20,102 bases of DNA, from assembly GCA_964425485.1 (NCBI GenBank), contig CAYRML010000022.1:1-20102 (forward strand). The letters run 5' to 3'. Made by a program: the position numbers and the translations under genes. The notes under the pieces are model-generated. The model had not been told where the DNA came from. It saw only the letters and a list, made by a program, of their open reading frames with translations, and did no database searches. This DNA is from CAYRML01 sp964425485. GTDB taxonomy: Bacteria; Bacillota; Dehalobacteriia; UBA4068. Shown piece by piece: positions 7,477-14,932 of the stretch; position 1 is the first letter of the stretch, and each line of letters begins with the position of its first letter.

Positions 7477-8748
7477 ATGGGAAACTGGCACAAATTAGAC
7501 AATGCGGCAAAGCTCTTTCCTTCCGTATATAAAGATACTAACACTTCCATCTTTCGTATTTCCGCCGTATTAAAACAAGATATAGATCCCAAGCTGCTGC
7601 AAAAGGCTTTGGATATCGTTATCAAACGCTTTCCTACCTTAACCGTCAGGATGAGGCGGGGGATTTTTTGGTATTATCTGGAGGATACCAATAGCCGCCT
7701 CCTAGTCAAAAAAGAGAAGGAATACCCCTGCGCTCCCATGCGTTGGTCTTTGCATGATCACTTTTTAATTAAAGTTTTATACTATAAAAAGCGCATATCT
7801 ATCGAGGTTTATCATGTATTGGCAGATGCCTTGGGCGCCATGGAATTTCTAAAAACCTTAATTTATCAATATCTAAAAATGCAAGGCATCTCTATCGATA
7901 GCCAAGGCCTGCTCATGCTTCCGGAATCAAAGCCGGATCCGGCGGAGATGGAGGACAGCTTCAAAAAATACTATAAACCGTTGGGGCTAAATATCTCACC
8001 AGAGCCTAAAGCCTTCTTGATCGGAGGAACACCTTTCGAGGATTTCGGCAATAATATCATCCAGGGAGTTATCAGCGTGGAGCAGCTGAAGCCTATTTGT
8101 AAAAAAAAGGGCGTAACTATGACGGAATATCTCTCCGCGCTCTTAGCCTATGCAATTTACAGGGAAATGGCACAATATCAAATTGATCCCAGACCCATCT
8201 GCATTGGTATTCCGGTCAACTTGCGTAATATCTTTCCCTCTAAAACTTTGCGCAATTTTTTCGTGCTTGTCCTTATTAATATCAAAATTACCCGTGGTAT
8301 GGATTTTGATGATATCTTGGAACAAATAAAATTCTACCTCAAACAAAAAACCACGGAAGAATATTTGAACTCGCTCTTGTCCCGCTACGGTAAAATGGAA
8401 AATATGCTCATAGCCCGCTTTATGCCTCTTTTTATCAAAGATTTTTTTATCAACTGGGGCTCTATGGCTTTCGGCGAAACACATAAGACAGCAACATTAT
8501 CCAATATAGGTAATATCAAATTACCGTCGGATATGGCCCCGCATATAGACTGGATGGATATGGTCTTATACCCGACTACGGTATCTCCTATCAATTGCGG
8601 CATCTGCTCCGTTGGCGACCGCCTGACTATTTCTTTCGCCCGCACTATCATTGAAACAAAAGTCATCCGTCACTTTTTCTATCACCTGGCTAATAAAGAT
8701 GGCCTGGATGTGGAAATCTATTCTAATGATTGGGGTACGGAATCATGA
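7477..8748 (+). CDS. Condensation / alcohol acetyltransferase-fold protein (COG4908-like)
   Basis: A 423-residue protein with the two-lobed acyltransferase fold shared by NRPS condensation domains, chloramphenicol acetyltransferase and alcohol acetyltransferases. The N-terminal lobe has LLQKALDIVIKRFPTLTVR (40-58), typical of these proteins (substrate lobe, 'a-l...-hP-lr-r'). The active-site motif reads YHVLADALG at about 112-120: H113 and D117 keep the HxxxD core, but the usual HHxxxDG is altered at its first His (Tyr) and its Gly (Ala). No carrier-protein, adenylation or thioesterase domain is present, so this is a stand-alone enzyme. It overlaps the next gene by ATGA, a sign of translational coupling, and the same pairing with a zinc-ribbon membrane protein recurs in anaerobic Bacillota as far as I recall. 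The acyl donor and acceptor are unknown; envelope or lipid modification is a guess from the membrane partner. Confidence 0.75.
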   Translation: MGNWHKLDNAAKLFPSVYKDTNTSIFRISAVLKQDIDPKLLQKALDIVIKRFPTLTVRMRRGIFWYYLEDTNSRLLVKKEKEYPCAPMRWSLHDHFLIKVLYYKKRISIEVYHVLADALGAMEFLKTLIYQYLKMQGISIDSQGLLMLPESKPDPAEMEDSFKKYYKPLGLNISPEPKAFLIGGTPFEDFGNNIIQGVISVEQLKPICKKKGVTMTEYLSALLAYAIYREMAQYQIDPRPICIGIPVNLRNIFPSKTLRNFFVLVLINIKITRGMDFDDILEQIKFYLKQKTTEEYLNSLLSRYGKMENMLIARFMPLFIKDFFINWGSMAFGETHKTATLSNIGNIKLPSDMAPHIDWMDMVLYPTTVSPINCGICSVGDRLTISFARTIIETKVIRHFFYHLANKDGLDVEIYSNDWGTES

Positions 8749-9416
8749 ATAAATGTGATTATTGCCATGTCACGGTCGATGACAGCTTAAAACGGTGCCC
8801 TCTTTGCTTCAAAACGCTAAATAAAAAAGCCCTAGGAGAAAATTCTCTATATCCAACCTATGATCACGATATCATAAAAAAGAAACGTTCCCTGATTTTC
8901 AAGCTGTCTCTTTTTGCCTCCGTGGCAGGTATTGGCGTTTGTACTTTAGTCAACCTTTTGGCTTGGCCGGGATATTTCTGGACCACCTATGTTATAGTGG
9001 CCATCATTTATACCTGGCTTTTAGTCAAAAATACCCTCATGTCAAAAAAACACGGGGGCATCAAATTACTTATTCAGCTAGTAGTCGTTGCTGCCATGCT
9101 CTATATCATAGACTTCTTGTTTGGCAAAACGAATTGGTCGGTAAATATAGTGATACCGTTCATGCTACTCTCGGCAATTACTTTGATTCTGATCATGGTA
9201 TTAGTTAAGCGCATGTTATGGAGCGATTATATCGGCTATGCCATAGTCATAATATTTTCTGGATTCGCTCCTTTGATCTTATACGCCATAGGTGTCGCCA
9301 CCTTATTATGGCCCAGTATTATGGTCGCCGCTTATGCCGGTATTGTCTTTTTATGGATGTGGCTATTCCGTGATAAACAGTTTAAGAGCGAGTTTACCCG
9401 TAGGTTTCATTTTTAA
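8745..9416 (+). CDS. Zinc-ribbon membrane protein (DUF6320-like)
   Basis: A 223-residue membrane protein of unknown function. Residues 1-22 contain a rubredoxin-like zinc ribbon, CDYC (4-7) and CPLC (18-21), followed by a linker and about six hydrophobic segments from residue 50 to 210, with a basic C-terminus (FRDKQFKSEFTRRFHF). I chose the ATG at 8745, which overlaps the upstream stop as ATGA, over an in-frame ATG 15 bases earlier; the chosen start puts the CxxC at the very N-terminus as usual for this family, and makes the two proteins translationally coupled. The partner gene is an acyltransferase-fold protein, which suggests the two act together at the cytoplasmic face of the membrane; this is inference. 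A strong hairpin follows. Confidence 0.78.
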   Translation: MNKCDYCHVTVDDSLKRCPLCFKTLNKKALGENSLYPTYDHDIIKKKRSLIFKLSLFASVAGIGVCTLVNLLAWPGYFWTTYVIVAIIYTWLLVKNTLMSKKHGGIKLLIQLVVVAAMLYIIDFLFGKTNWSVNIVIPFMLLSAITLILIMVLVKRMLWSDYIGYAIVIIFSGFAPLILYAIGVATLLWPSIMVAAYAGIVFLWMWLFRDKQFKSEFTRRFHF

Positions 9417-9436
9417 GTATTGGCTCATTCATCTTT

Positions 9437-9484
9437 AAGATGCAATAAAAAATCTCCTTACCAGGAGATTTTTTATTGCATCTT
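9437..9484. terminator. Bidirectional terminator, 22-bp perfect stem
   Basis: The arms 9437-9458 and 9463-9484 are exact reverse complements around a four-base loop (TACC). AAAAAA and TTTTTT tracts inside the arms provide T-runs for both directions. The right arm contains the last three codons and stop of the convergent DUF308-like gene, so that gene's 3' end is itself part of the terminator. Confidence 0.9.
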
Positions 9485-10030
9485 TTTTAACAAAGACTGT
9501 ACTGTAAACCATTCAAAAAGGCTTAAAAAGCCAAAAACCAAAATGAAAATACCAAACAGAATAGCCACTATACTACTGGTAGCCTGCAAATTATTAAATA
9601 TCAGCAAACTTATGACCACAGATATTATAGTTCCAATCAAGGGCAACCACCACACAGCAAGATTTTGCTTTTTATAGCCATTAGCAGTGATGATACCCAA
9701 AACAGCCAGTGCTAAAATACCAATGCCAATAATAGCCGGCAGAACATAAGTCGCAACCTGGTTGTTGAACAGCAAAAGCAGCAAGGCAAAAATAAATGTT
9801 ATGACAGCACGAACCAAACGCCCGGTCTCACTGCGCTGGCTTTTGAAGTATTGTATCAGATAAATTACAGTAAATACTGCCAGTACCAGCCCAACGATCA
9901 AAGCAATGGTCGCTAAACCTTGCTGAGGAAAAAAAAGAAGAAAAATCCCAAAAACAATAGCAATTATGCTGAAAAGAACTTTGTTAGAATGATGTTTTTT
10001 CGTTTCATTAACATAATTATTATCTACCAT
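9473..10030 (-). CDS. DUF308/HdeD-like multi-pass membrane protein
   Basis: A 185-residue membrane protein with six or so hydrophobic segments arranged in three pairs. The pairs carry the DUF308/HdeD-type pattern of a Gly-rich helix followed by F(F/N)PxxA or FNN turns (IVFGIFLLFFPQQGLATIAL, LLLLFNNQVATYVLP, LLIFNNLQATSSIVAILFG). HdeD itself is linked to acid resistance in E. coli; in Bacillota the function is unknown. The frame is open further upstream, but I start at the ATG at 10030, because AAAAGGAT lies 10-11 bases before it and the upstream extension is not hydrophobic or family-like and crosses the predicted promoter. A TTG three bases upstream is possible. The hydrophilic start VDNNYVNETKKHHSNK would be cytoplasmic. 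Confidence 0.75.
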   Translation of the reverse strand: MVDNNYVNETKKHHSNKVLFSIIAIVFGIFLLFFPQQGLATIALIVGLVLAVFTVIYLIQYFKSQRSETGRLVRAVITFIFALLLLLFNNQVATYVLPAIIGIGILALAVLGIITANGYKKQNLAVWWLPLIGTIISVVISLLIFNNLQATSSIVAILFGIFILVFGFLSLFEWFTVQSLLKKMQ

Positions 10031-10100
10031 CAAGATCACATCCTTTTGGGGGCCGTTGTTTTGTATAGTAAAAAAATCGACAAATACATCACTTGTTTGT

Positions 10101-10129
10101 ATTATATGCTTTTTTCTGCGCATGGTCAA
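10101..10129 (-). promoter_or_regulatory. Promoter of the DUF308-like gene
   Basis: On the minus strand TTGACC (complement of 10124-10129), a 17-bp spacer, and a perfect TATAAT (complement of 10101-10106). The leader would be about 65 nt. It lies about 60 bp from the divergent Re-citrate synthase promoter. Confidence 0.8.
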
Positions 10130-10188
10130 TAAAAGTCTTGCCCTGTATCTATAAGTAAAATTAAAAATAACCATAAAATTGCAAACTA

Positions 10189-10217
10189 TTGACATTTAAG
10201 CAACAATTTTTTATAAT
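10189..10217 (+). promoter_or_regulatory. Perfect consensus promoter of the Re-citrate synthase operon
   Basis: TTGACA (10189-10194), 17 bp, TATAAT (10212-10217): every consensus base is present at optimal spacing. Start of transcription is predicted near 10224, directly beside the palindrome at 10227. A promoter this strong usually needs repression, consistent with the operator-like site and the GntR gene at the end of the operon. Confidence 0.88.
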
Positions 10218-10226
10218 AATGTATAG

Positions 10227-10236
10227 TTGTATACAA
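10227..10236. promoter_or_regulatory. TTGTATACAA palindrome, candidate GntR/FCD operator
   Basis: A perfect 10-bp palindrome placed just after the predicted +1 of the operon. It fits the general T-x-G-T-x-x-A-C-x-A form of FadR/FCD-type GntR operators. The obvious candidate ligand is the GntR/FCD protein encoded at 14933-15607 in the same operon. Position and form are seen; the pairing with that regulator is inference. Confidence 0.55.
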
Positions 10237-10321
10237 GAACACAAATATCCCAATTTTCTCCAATGTTCATCATCACAGATTTACGTCGATTACAATGCTG
10301 CAAAGAAAGGACTGACCATAT

Positions 10322-11698
10322 ATGATAGAATTCAACAGAAAAAGTAATCTCATAGAAGAATCGGAATACATGTATGACCTGCATGATGTAGCGGAACCCA
10401 ATCTTTTCCGGGATATGTTTCCTTATGATGAGATACCGGTCTGCGCTTTCAATCGTCGCGTGGTACCTATATCCATGCCGGAAAATATCTGGCTCACAGA
10501 TACCACTTTTCGTGATGGGCAGCAATCACGCGCACCGTATACAGTGGAACAAATAGTCACCTTATATGACTATCTGCATAGATTAGGCGGACCAAACGGT
10601 CTGATCAGGCAATCAGAATTTTTCCTCTACAGCGATATTGACAAACAAGCCGTCTATAAATGTCAGGAAAGAGGATATGAATATCCGGAAATCACAGGTT
10701 GGATCCGGGCATCCAAACAAGATTTCCAATTAGCAAAAAATATGGGCCTAAAGGAATGTGGTATTTTAGTCAGTTGTTCCGATTATCATATTTTCAAAAA
10801 ATTACATAAAACCCGTCGTCAAGCAATTGACGGCTATTTAGATGTTATACGCCAAGCCATAGAAATCGGCTTGCGCCCACGTTGTCATTTTGAGGACATA
10901 ACACGCGCCGATTTTTATGGCTGTGTTGTCCCTTTTGCCAATGAATTAGCCAAATTGTCTCAAGAAAGCGGCGTACCTATCAAAATCAGGGCCTGTGATA
11001 CCATGGGCTATGGCGTGCCTTATATGGGAGCTTCCCTGCCTCGCAGCGTGCCTGGCATCATTTATGGCCTGCATCATCATGCCAATATGCCCAGCGAGCT
11101 TCTGGAATGGCATGGTCACAATGATTTTTATAAAGCCGTGACAAATGCCGCCTATGCCTGGCTCTATGGGGCATCCAGCGTCAATTGCTCTCTGCTCGGC
11201 ATAGGAGAACGCACAGGCAATACACCACTTGAGGCTATGGTCATTGAATATGCCCAACTGCGCGGCACCACAGATGGTATGGATACTACCGTCATCACAG
11301 AAATAGGTGAATATTACAAAAAAGAAATTGGCTATAAAATGCCGACACGCACACCCTTTTTGGGCGATAATTTCAATGTCACCCAAGCAGGCATCCATGC
11401 CGACGGCATGCTGAAAGATGAGGAAATATATAATATTTTCAATACTACTAAAATACTCAATCGTCCACCCGGAGTTATTGTGGGTAAGACTTCCGGCGCG
11501 GCCGGCATCGCTCATTGGATCAATAGCTATTTAGGCACCAATTATAATAAAAATGATGGAGTTGTAATCAAACTCAAAGAGTGGGTAGATCATCAATATG
11601 ACAATGGCCGTATCACACATTTGGCAAAAAAAGAATTGGTAGATGCTCTTAACATGCTTTTCCCGGACTTGGAGGAAAGCCTTAAGAAAAATAAATAA
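10322..11698 (+). CDS. Citrate (Re)-synthase, isopropylmalate/homocitrate synthase family
   Basis: Condenses oxaloacetate and acetyl-CoA to citrate, using the metal-dependent HMG-CoA-lyase-like TIM barrel of isopropylmalate synthases, unlike GltA. The 458-residue sequence carries TDTTFRDGQQSR (59-70; metal/substrate RD), CHFEDITRADFYG (188-200), RACDTMGYGVPY (223-234), the metal-binding pair in EWHGHND (H264, H266) and GIGERTGNTPLE (293-304), then a C-terminal part with GKTSGAAGIAHWI. The N-terminal YDLHDVAEPNLFRDMFPYDEIP and the long barrel inserts resemble the Re-citrate synthase first identified in Clostridium kluyveri. AAAGGA at 10306-10311 supports the ATG at 10322; an in-frame ATG at 10370 (MYDLHDV) is the alternative. 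The next two genes, aconitase and isocitrate dehydrogenase, strongly favour citrate over isopropylmalate or homocitrate as product; no gltA is seen nearby. Confidence 0.87.
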   Translation: MIEFNRKSNLIEESEYMYDLHDVAEPNLFRDMFPYDEIPVCAFNRRVVPISMPENIWLTDTTFRDGQQSRAPYTVEQIVTLYDYLHRLGGPNGLIRQSEFFLYSDIDKQAVYKCQERGYEYPEITGWIRASKQDFQLAKNMGLKECGILVSCSDYHIFKKLHKTRRQAIDGYLDVIRQAIEIGLRPRCHFEDITRADFYGCVVPFANELAKLSQESGVPIKIRACDTMGYGVPYMGASLPRSVPGIIYGLHHHANMPSELLEWHGHNDFYKAVTNAAYAWLYGASSVNCSLLGIGERTGNTPLEAMVIEYAQLRGTTDGMDTTVITEIGEYYKKEIGYKMPTRTPFLGDNFNVTQAGIHADGMLKDEEIYNIFNTTKILNRPPGVIVGKTSGAAGIAHWINSYLGTNYNKNDGVVIKLKEWVDHQYDNGRITHLAKKELVDALNMLFPDLEESLKKNK

Positions 11699-11720
11699 TA
11701 GTTCTTTGAGGAGGCTTTTT

Positions 11721-13649
11721 ATGAATTTAACTGAAAAAATCATCGCTGCCCACCTAGTTTCCGGACAGATGAAAGCGGGGCAGGAAATATCCATTCGCAT
11801 AGATCAAACATTGACACAGGATTCTACCGGCACCATGGCCTATCTGCAACTCGAAGCCATGGGCATACCGAGGGTAAAAACACAAAAATCTTTGGCTTAT
11901 ATCGATCATAACACCCTACAGGCCGGCTTTGAGAATGCTGATGATCATAAATATATACAGACCGTAGCCTCCAAACATGGCGTATATTTTTCTCGTCCCG
12001 GCAATGGCATTTGTCATCAGGTGCAACTGGAACGATTCGGAAAACCAGGCCTGACTTTGCTGGGGTCGGACAGTCATACACCCACCGGCGGCGGCATGGG
12101 CATGTTAGCTATAGGCGCTGGTGGCTTAGATGTTGCTGTGGCCATGGGTGGCGGACCTTATTATCTGATGATGCCTAAAGTATGCCGCGTCAACCTCATA
12201 GGACAACTTTCCCCTTGGGTCACTGCCAAAGATATAATTCTTGATGTGCTGCGCCAAATTTCTGTCAAAGGTGGCGTAGGCAAAGTTATGGAATATTGCG
12301 GGCCCGGCGTCGCCACCCTTTCTGTACCGCAAAGAGCAACTATCACCAATATGGGTGCAGAGCTGGGCGCAACCTCATCCATTTTCCCCAGCGACGATGT
12401 AACCAGAGCCTTTTTGAAAGCCCAGGGCAGAGAGCAAGACTGGCAGGAATTGCTGCCTGATGCTGATGCTACTTATGATGAAACCATCACTGTCGATCTC
12501 AGTACTTTAGAGCCATTGGTCGCCATGCCCCACAGCCCGGATAATGTGGTCAAAGTCAGCGATATCGCCGGCACAAAGGTTAATCAAGTAGCTATTGGCA
12601 GCTGCACCAATTCATCTTATGCCGATATGATGACGGTCGCCACTATTCTCAAAGGCCATACCGTAAATCCGGATGTCAGCCTGGTCATCGCACCCGGCTC
12701 CAAACAAGTATTACAGATGCTGGCCGAAAATGGCGCTTTGGCTGATCTGGTCAGGGCTGGCGCCCGTATCCTGGAATGCGTTTGCGGTCCTTGCATAGGC
12801 ATGGGACAAGCACCGCAAACGGATGCTGTTTCCCTGCGCACCTTCAACCGCAATTTCCCCGGACGCAGCGGCACTGTATCCGCCTCTGTTTACTTGGTAA
12901 GCCCGGAAGTGGCCGCGGCCTCTGCCCTCAGCGGCGTCATCACCGATCCCCGCACTTTGGGGCAAGCCCCGGTAATCGAGCAGCCGCAGCAATTCGTTAT
13001 CAATGATAATCTGATCATAGCGCCGGCTGCTGATCCGGAGGAAGTGGAAGTCGTGCGCGGACCTAATATCAAGCCATTTCCCATCAACAGTCCGCTGGCA
13101 GAAAATATTGAGGCCAAGGTCTTGCTTAAGGTGGGCGACAATATTACAACAGACGATATCATGCCCTCCAATGCCAAATTGCTTCCCTATCGCTCCAATA
13201 TCCCGCATTTGTCTGAATATTGCCTCACCCCCTGCGATCCTGAATTCCCCCAAAGAGCAAAACAAGCGAACGGCGGCTTCATCGTGGCCGGCAGCAATTA
13301 TGGACAGGGCTCCAGTCGCGAGCATGCGGCTTTGGCTCCCCTGCAGCTCAAAATCAAAGGCATAATCGCCAAATCATTCGCTCGCATACATATGGCCAAT
13401 CTTATCAATAATGGCATATTGCCGCTAACTTTCGTTGATGCGGCTGATTATGATAGTATTTCTTGTGATGACATGCTAAGCTTCAAAGATGCTCCGGCCC
13501 AAATCATGGCCTCCACCGGCGGCAAGAAGCTGATTATCCATAATCAAACCACCGGTAAAGATATAGAAGTAGCTATCGCTCTTTCCGAACGGCAGGTTAA
13601 AATCATCTTGGCTGGCGGATTACTTAACTACACAAAAAATAACAATTAA
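11721..13649 (+). CDS. acn: Aconitate hydratase, compact Aquifex-type
   Basis: Converts citrate to isocitrate through cis-aconitate in the cytoplasm with a [4Fe-4S] cluster. The 642-residue protein has the cluster-binding cysteines in IGSCTNSSYADM (C295) and CVCGPCIGMG (C355, C358), the substrate-site stretch GSDSHTPTGGGMGMLAIGAGG (115-135), and the C-terminal swivel-domain motif NYGQGSSREHAALAP. It is shorter than E. coli AcnA (about 890) and matches the compact aconitase/homoaconitase-like class seen in anaerobes. GAGGAGG (11708-11714), 6 bases before the ATG at 11721, decides the start; the frame is open upstream into the preceding gene but that part is not protein-like. It lies 22 bp after the Re-citrate synthase. 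Homoaconitase is the main alternative, made unlikely by the following NADP-IDH. Confidence 0.9.
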   Translation: MNLTEKIIAAHLVSGQMKAGQEISIRIDQTLTQDSTGTMAYLQLEAMGIPRVKTQKSLAYIDHNTLQAGFENADDHKYIQTVASKHGVYFSRPGNGICHQVQLERFGKPGLTLLGSDSHTPTGGGMGMLAIGAGGLDVAVAMGGGPYYLMMPKVCRVNLIGQLSPWVTAKDIILDVLRQISVKGGVGKVMEYCGPGVATLSVPQRATITNMGAELGATSSIFPSDDVTRAFLKAQGREQDWQELLPDADATYDETITVDLSTLEPLVAMPHSPDNVVKVSDIAGTKVNQVAIGSCTNSSYADMMTVATILKGHTVNPDVSLVIAPGSKQVLQMLAENGALADLVRAGARILECVCGPCIGMGQAPQTDAVSLRTFNRNFPGRSGTVSASVYLVSPEVAAASALSGVITDPRTLGQAPVIEQPQQFVINDNLIIAPAADPEEVEVVRGPNIKPFPINSPLAENIEAKVLLKVGDNITTDDIMPSNAKLLPYRSNIPHLSEYCLTPCDPEFPQRAKQANGGFIVAGSNYGQGSSREHAALAPLQLKIKGIIAKSFARIHMANLINNGILPLTFVDAADYDSISCDDMLSFKDAPAQIMASTGGKKLIIHNQTTGKDIEVAIALSERQVKIILAGGLLNYTKNNN

Positions 13650-13672
13650 AATTACTGCGAAAGGGTTTATAC

Positions 13673-14878
13673 ATGGAAAAAATCAAAATGACCCATCCCA
13701 TCGTGGAAATGGACGGCGATGAAATGACTCGCATCTTATGGCAAATGATCAAAGATCAACTTATTTTACCTTTTGTAGATTTAAAAACAGAGTACTATGA
13801 TTTAGGATTAGAAGAAAGAGACCGCACCTGCGACCAAGTGACCAAAGATGCGGCTTATGCCACTCAAAAATATAAAGTTGCCGTTAAATGCGCCACCATC
13901 ACACCCAATGTCCAACGCATGTCCGAATATAATCTGAAAGAAATGTGGAAAAGCCCCAATGGCACTATCCGTTCGATATTGAAGGGCACGGTTTTCCGCT
14001 CCCCCATCGTTATCAGCAGCATCAAGCCGGTAGTGAAAAATTGGCAAAAGCCGATCACCATCGCCCGCCATGCTTATGGCGACGTTTACAAAGCCGTAGA
14101 TTTACGCACAGAAGAAGCCGGCACAGCCAAATTGACCTTTACCGGCAAAAGCGGCAAAGTGCAGGAAGTTACCGTGCAGGAATTAGATGGCCCCGGAGTA
14201 TTTCAGGGCATGCACAACAGCGCCCAATCTATTCGCGACTTCGCTCATGCCTGTTTCCAATACGCAATAAGCACCAAACAAGATCTGTGGTTTTCCACCA
14301 AGGATACTATTTCAAAGGTTTATGACGGCTTGTTTAAGGAAGTTTTTACAAAAGTTTATGAAGAATATAAAGATCAGTTCGAAAAACTTGGTATCATCTA
14401 TTTTTACACTCTAATCGATGATGCCGTGGCTCGCGTTATTCGCTCTCAAGGCGGTTTCATCTGGGCTTGCAAAAACTATGATGGCGATGTCATGAGCGAC
14501 ATGGTCTCCACTGCTTTCGGCAGCCTAGCCATGATGACCTCGGTATTAGTCAGTCCCGATGGCAACTTTGAATACGAAGCTGCCCACGGCACAGTCACCC
14601 GTCACTATTATAAATATCTAGAGGGCGAAGAAACCTCCACCAATCCTATCGCTACCATCTTTGCCTGGAGTGGCGCTTTAAAAAAACGTGGTCAATTGGA
14701 TAATTTACCTCAATTGGTCAATTTTGCCCAAGCGCTGGAAGATGCCAGTATGCAAACGATGGAAGATGGTATTATGACCAAAGATCTGGTAGGCCTGGTG
14801 GAAGGGCAAGAAGCTACAGCCGTTACCTCTGCAAAATTTATAGAGGAAATTGCTCAAAGATTGGCAGCTAAAATATAA
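13673..14878 (+). CDS. icd: NADP-dependent isocitrate dehydrogenase, eukaryote-like (type II) class
   Basis: Oxidative decarboxylation of isocitrate to 2-oxoglutarate with NADP+. The 401-residue sequence is of the homodimeric type known from mitochondria and some bacteria, unlike the E. coli Icd type: it starts HPIVEMDGDEMTRILW and contains TPNVQRMSEYNLKEMWKSPNGTIRSILKGTVFRSPI (written as TPNVQR...SPNGTIR...GTVFR motifs), the metal-binding DGDVMSDMV, and AAHGTVTRHYYKY, where HGTVTRH is the NADP-specificity signature. GAAAGGG at 13659-13665 precedes the ATG by 7 bases. The 23-bp gap from aconitase shows cotranscription. NADPH and 2-oxoglutarate produced here would feed glutamate synthesis. Confidence 0.94.
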   Translation: MEKIKMTHPIVEMDGDEMTRILWQMIKDQLILPFVDLKTEYYDLGLEERDRTCDQVTKDAAYATQKYKVAVKCATITPNVQRMSEYNLKEMWKSPNGTIRSILKGTVFRSPIVISSIKPVVKNWQKPITIARHAYGDVYKAVDLRTEEAGTAKLTFTGKSGKVQEVTVQELDGPGVFQGMHNSAQSIRDFAHACFQYAISTKQDLWFSTKDTISKVYDGLFKEVFTKVYEEYKDQFEKLGIIYFYTLIDDAVARVIRSQGGFIWACKNYDGDVMSDMVSTAFGSLAMMTSVLVSPDGNFEYEAAHGTVTRHYYKYLEGEETSTNPIATIFAWSGALKKRGQLDNLPQLVNFAQALEDASMQTMEDGIMTKDLVGLVEGQEATAVTSAKFIEEIAQRLAAKI

Positions 14879-14932
14879 AGCATATTTCTTGGCAACTTAA
14901 AATTAAGGTTATTCAATTGAAAGGGGACAATT

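Noticed and set aside
8730..8744. Five-residue extension of the zinc-ribbon membrane protein to an ATG at 8730
   Set aside because: The ATG at 8745 forms an ATGA overlap with the upstream stop and places the CxxC at the N-terminus.
10031..10195. Upstream extension of the DUF308-like gene to an ATG at 10195
   Set aside because: It would run across a strong promoter (10101-10129) and encode a basic, non-family N-terminus; the ATG at 10030 has a plausible ribosome binding site.
10946..11515. Antisense open frame inside the Re-citrate synthase gene
   Set aside because: Shadow of a conserved coding frame; no ribosome binding site or family resemblance.
10322..11698. 2-isopropylmalate synthase or homocitrate synthase as the function of the first operon gene
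   Set aside because: The family is shared, but the operon continues with aconitase and NADP-IDH and no leuCDB or lysine/nitrogenase genes, and the N-terminus resembles Re-citrate synthase.
11643..11720. Upstream in-frame extension of the aconitase gene to an ATG at 11643
   Set aside because: It overlaps the end of the Re-citrate synthase gene, has no ribosome binding site and no aconitase-like sequence; GAGGAGG sits correctly before the ATG at 11721.
12711..13325. Long antisense open frame inside the aconitase gene
   Set aside because: It is a codon-bias shadow on the opposite strand of a strongly conserved gene, with no start signal or recognisable protein.
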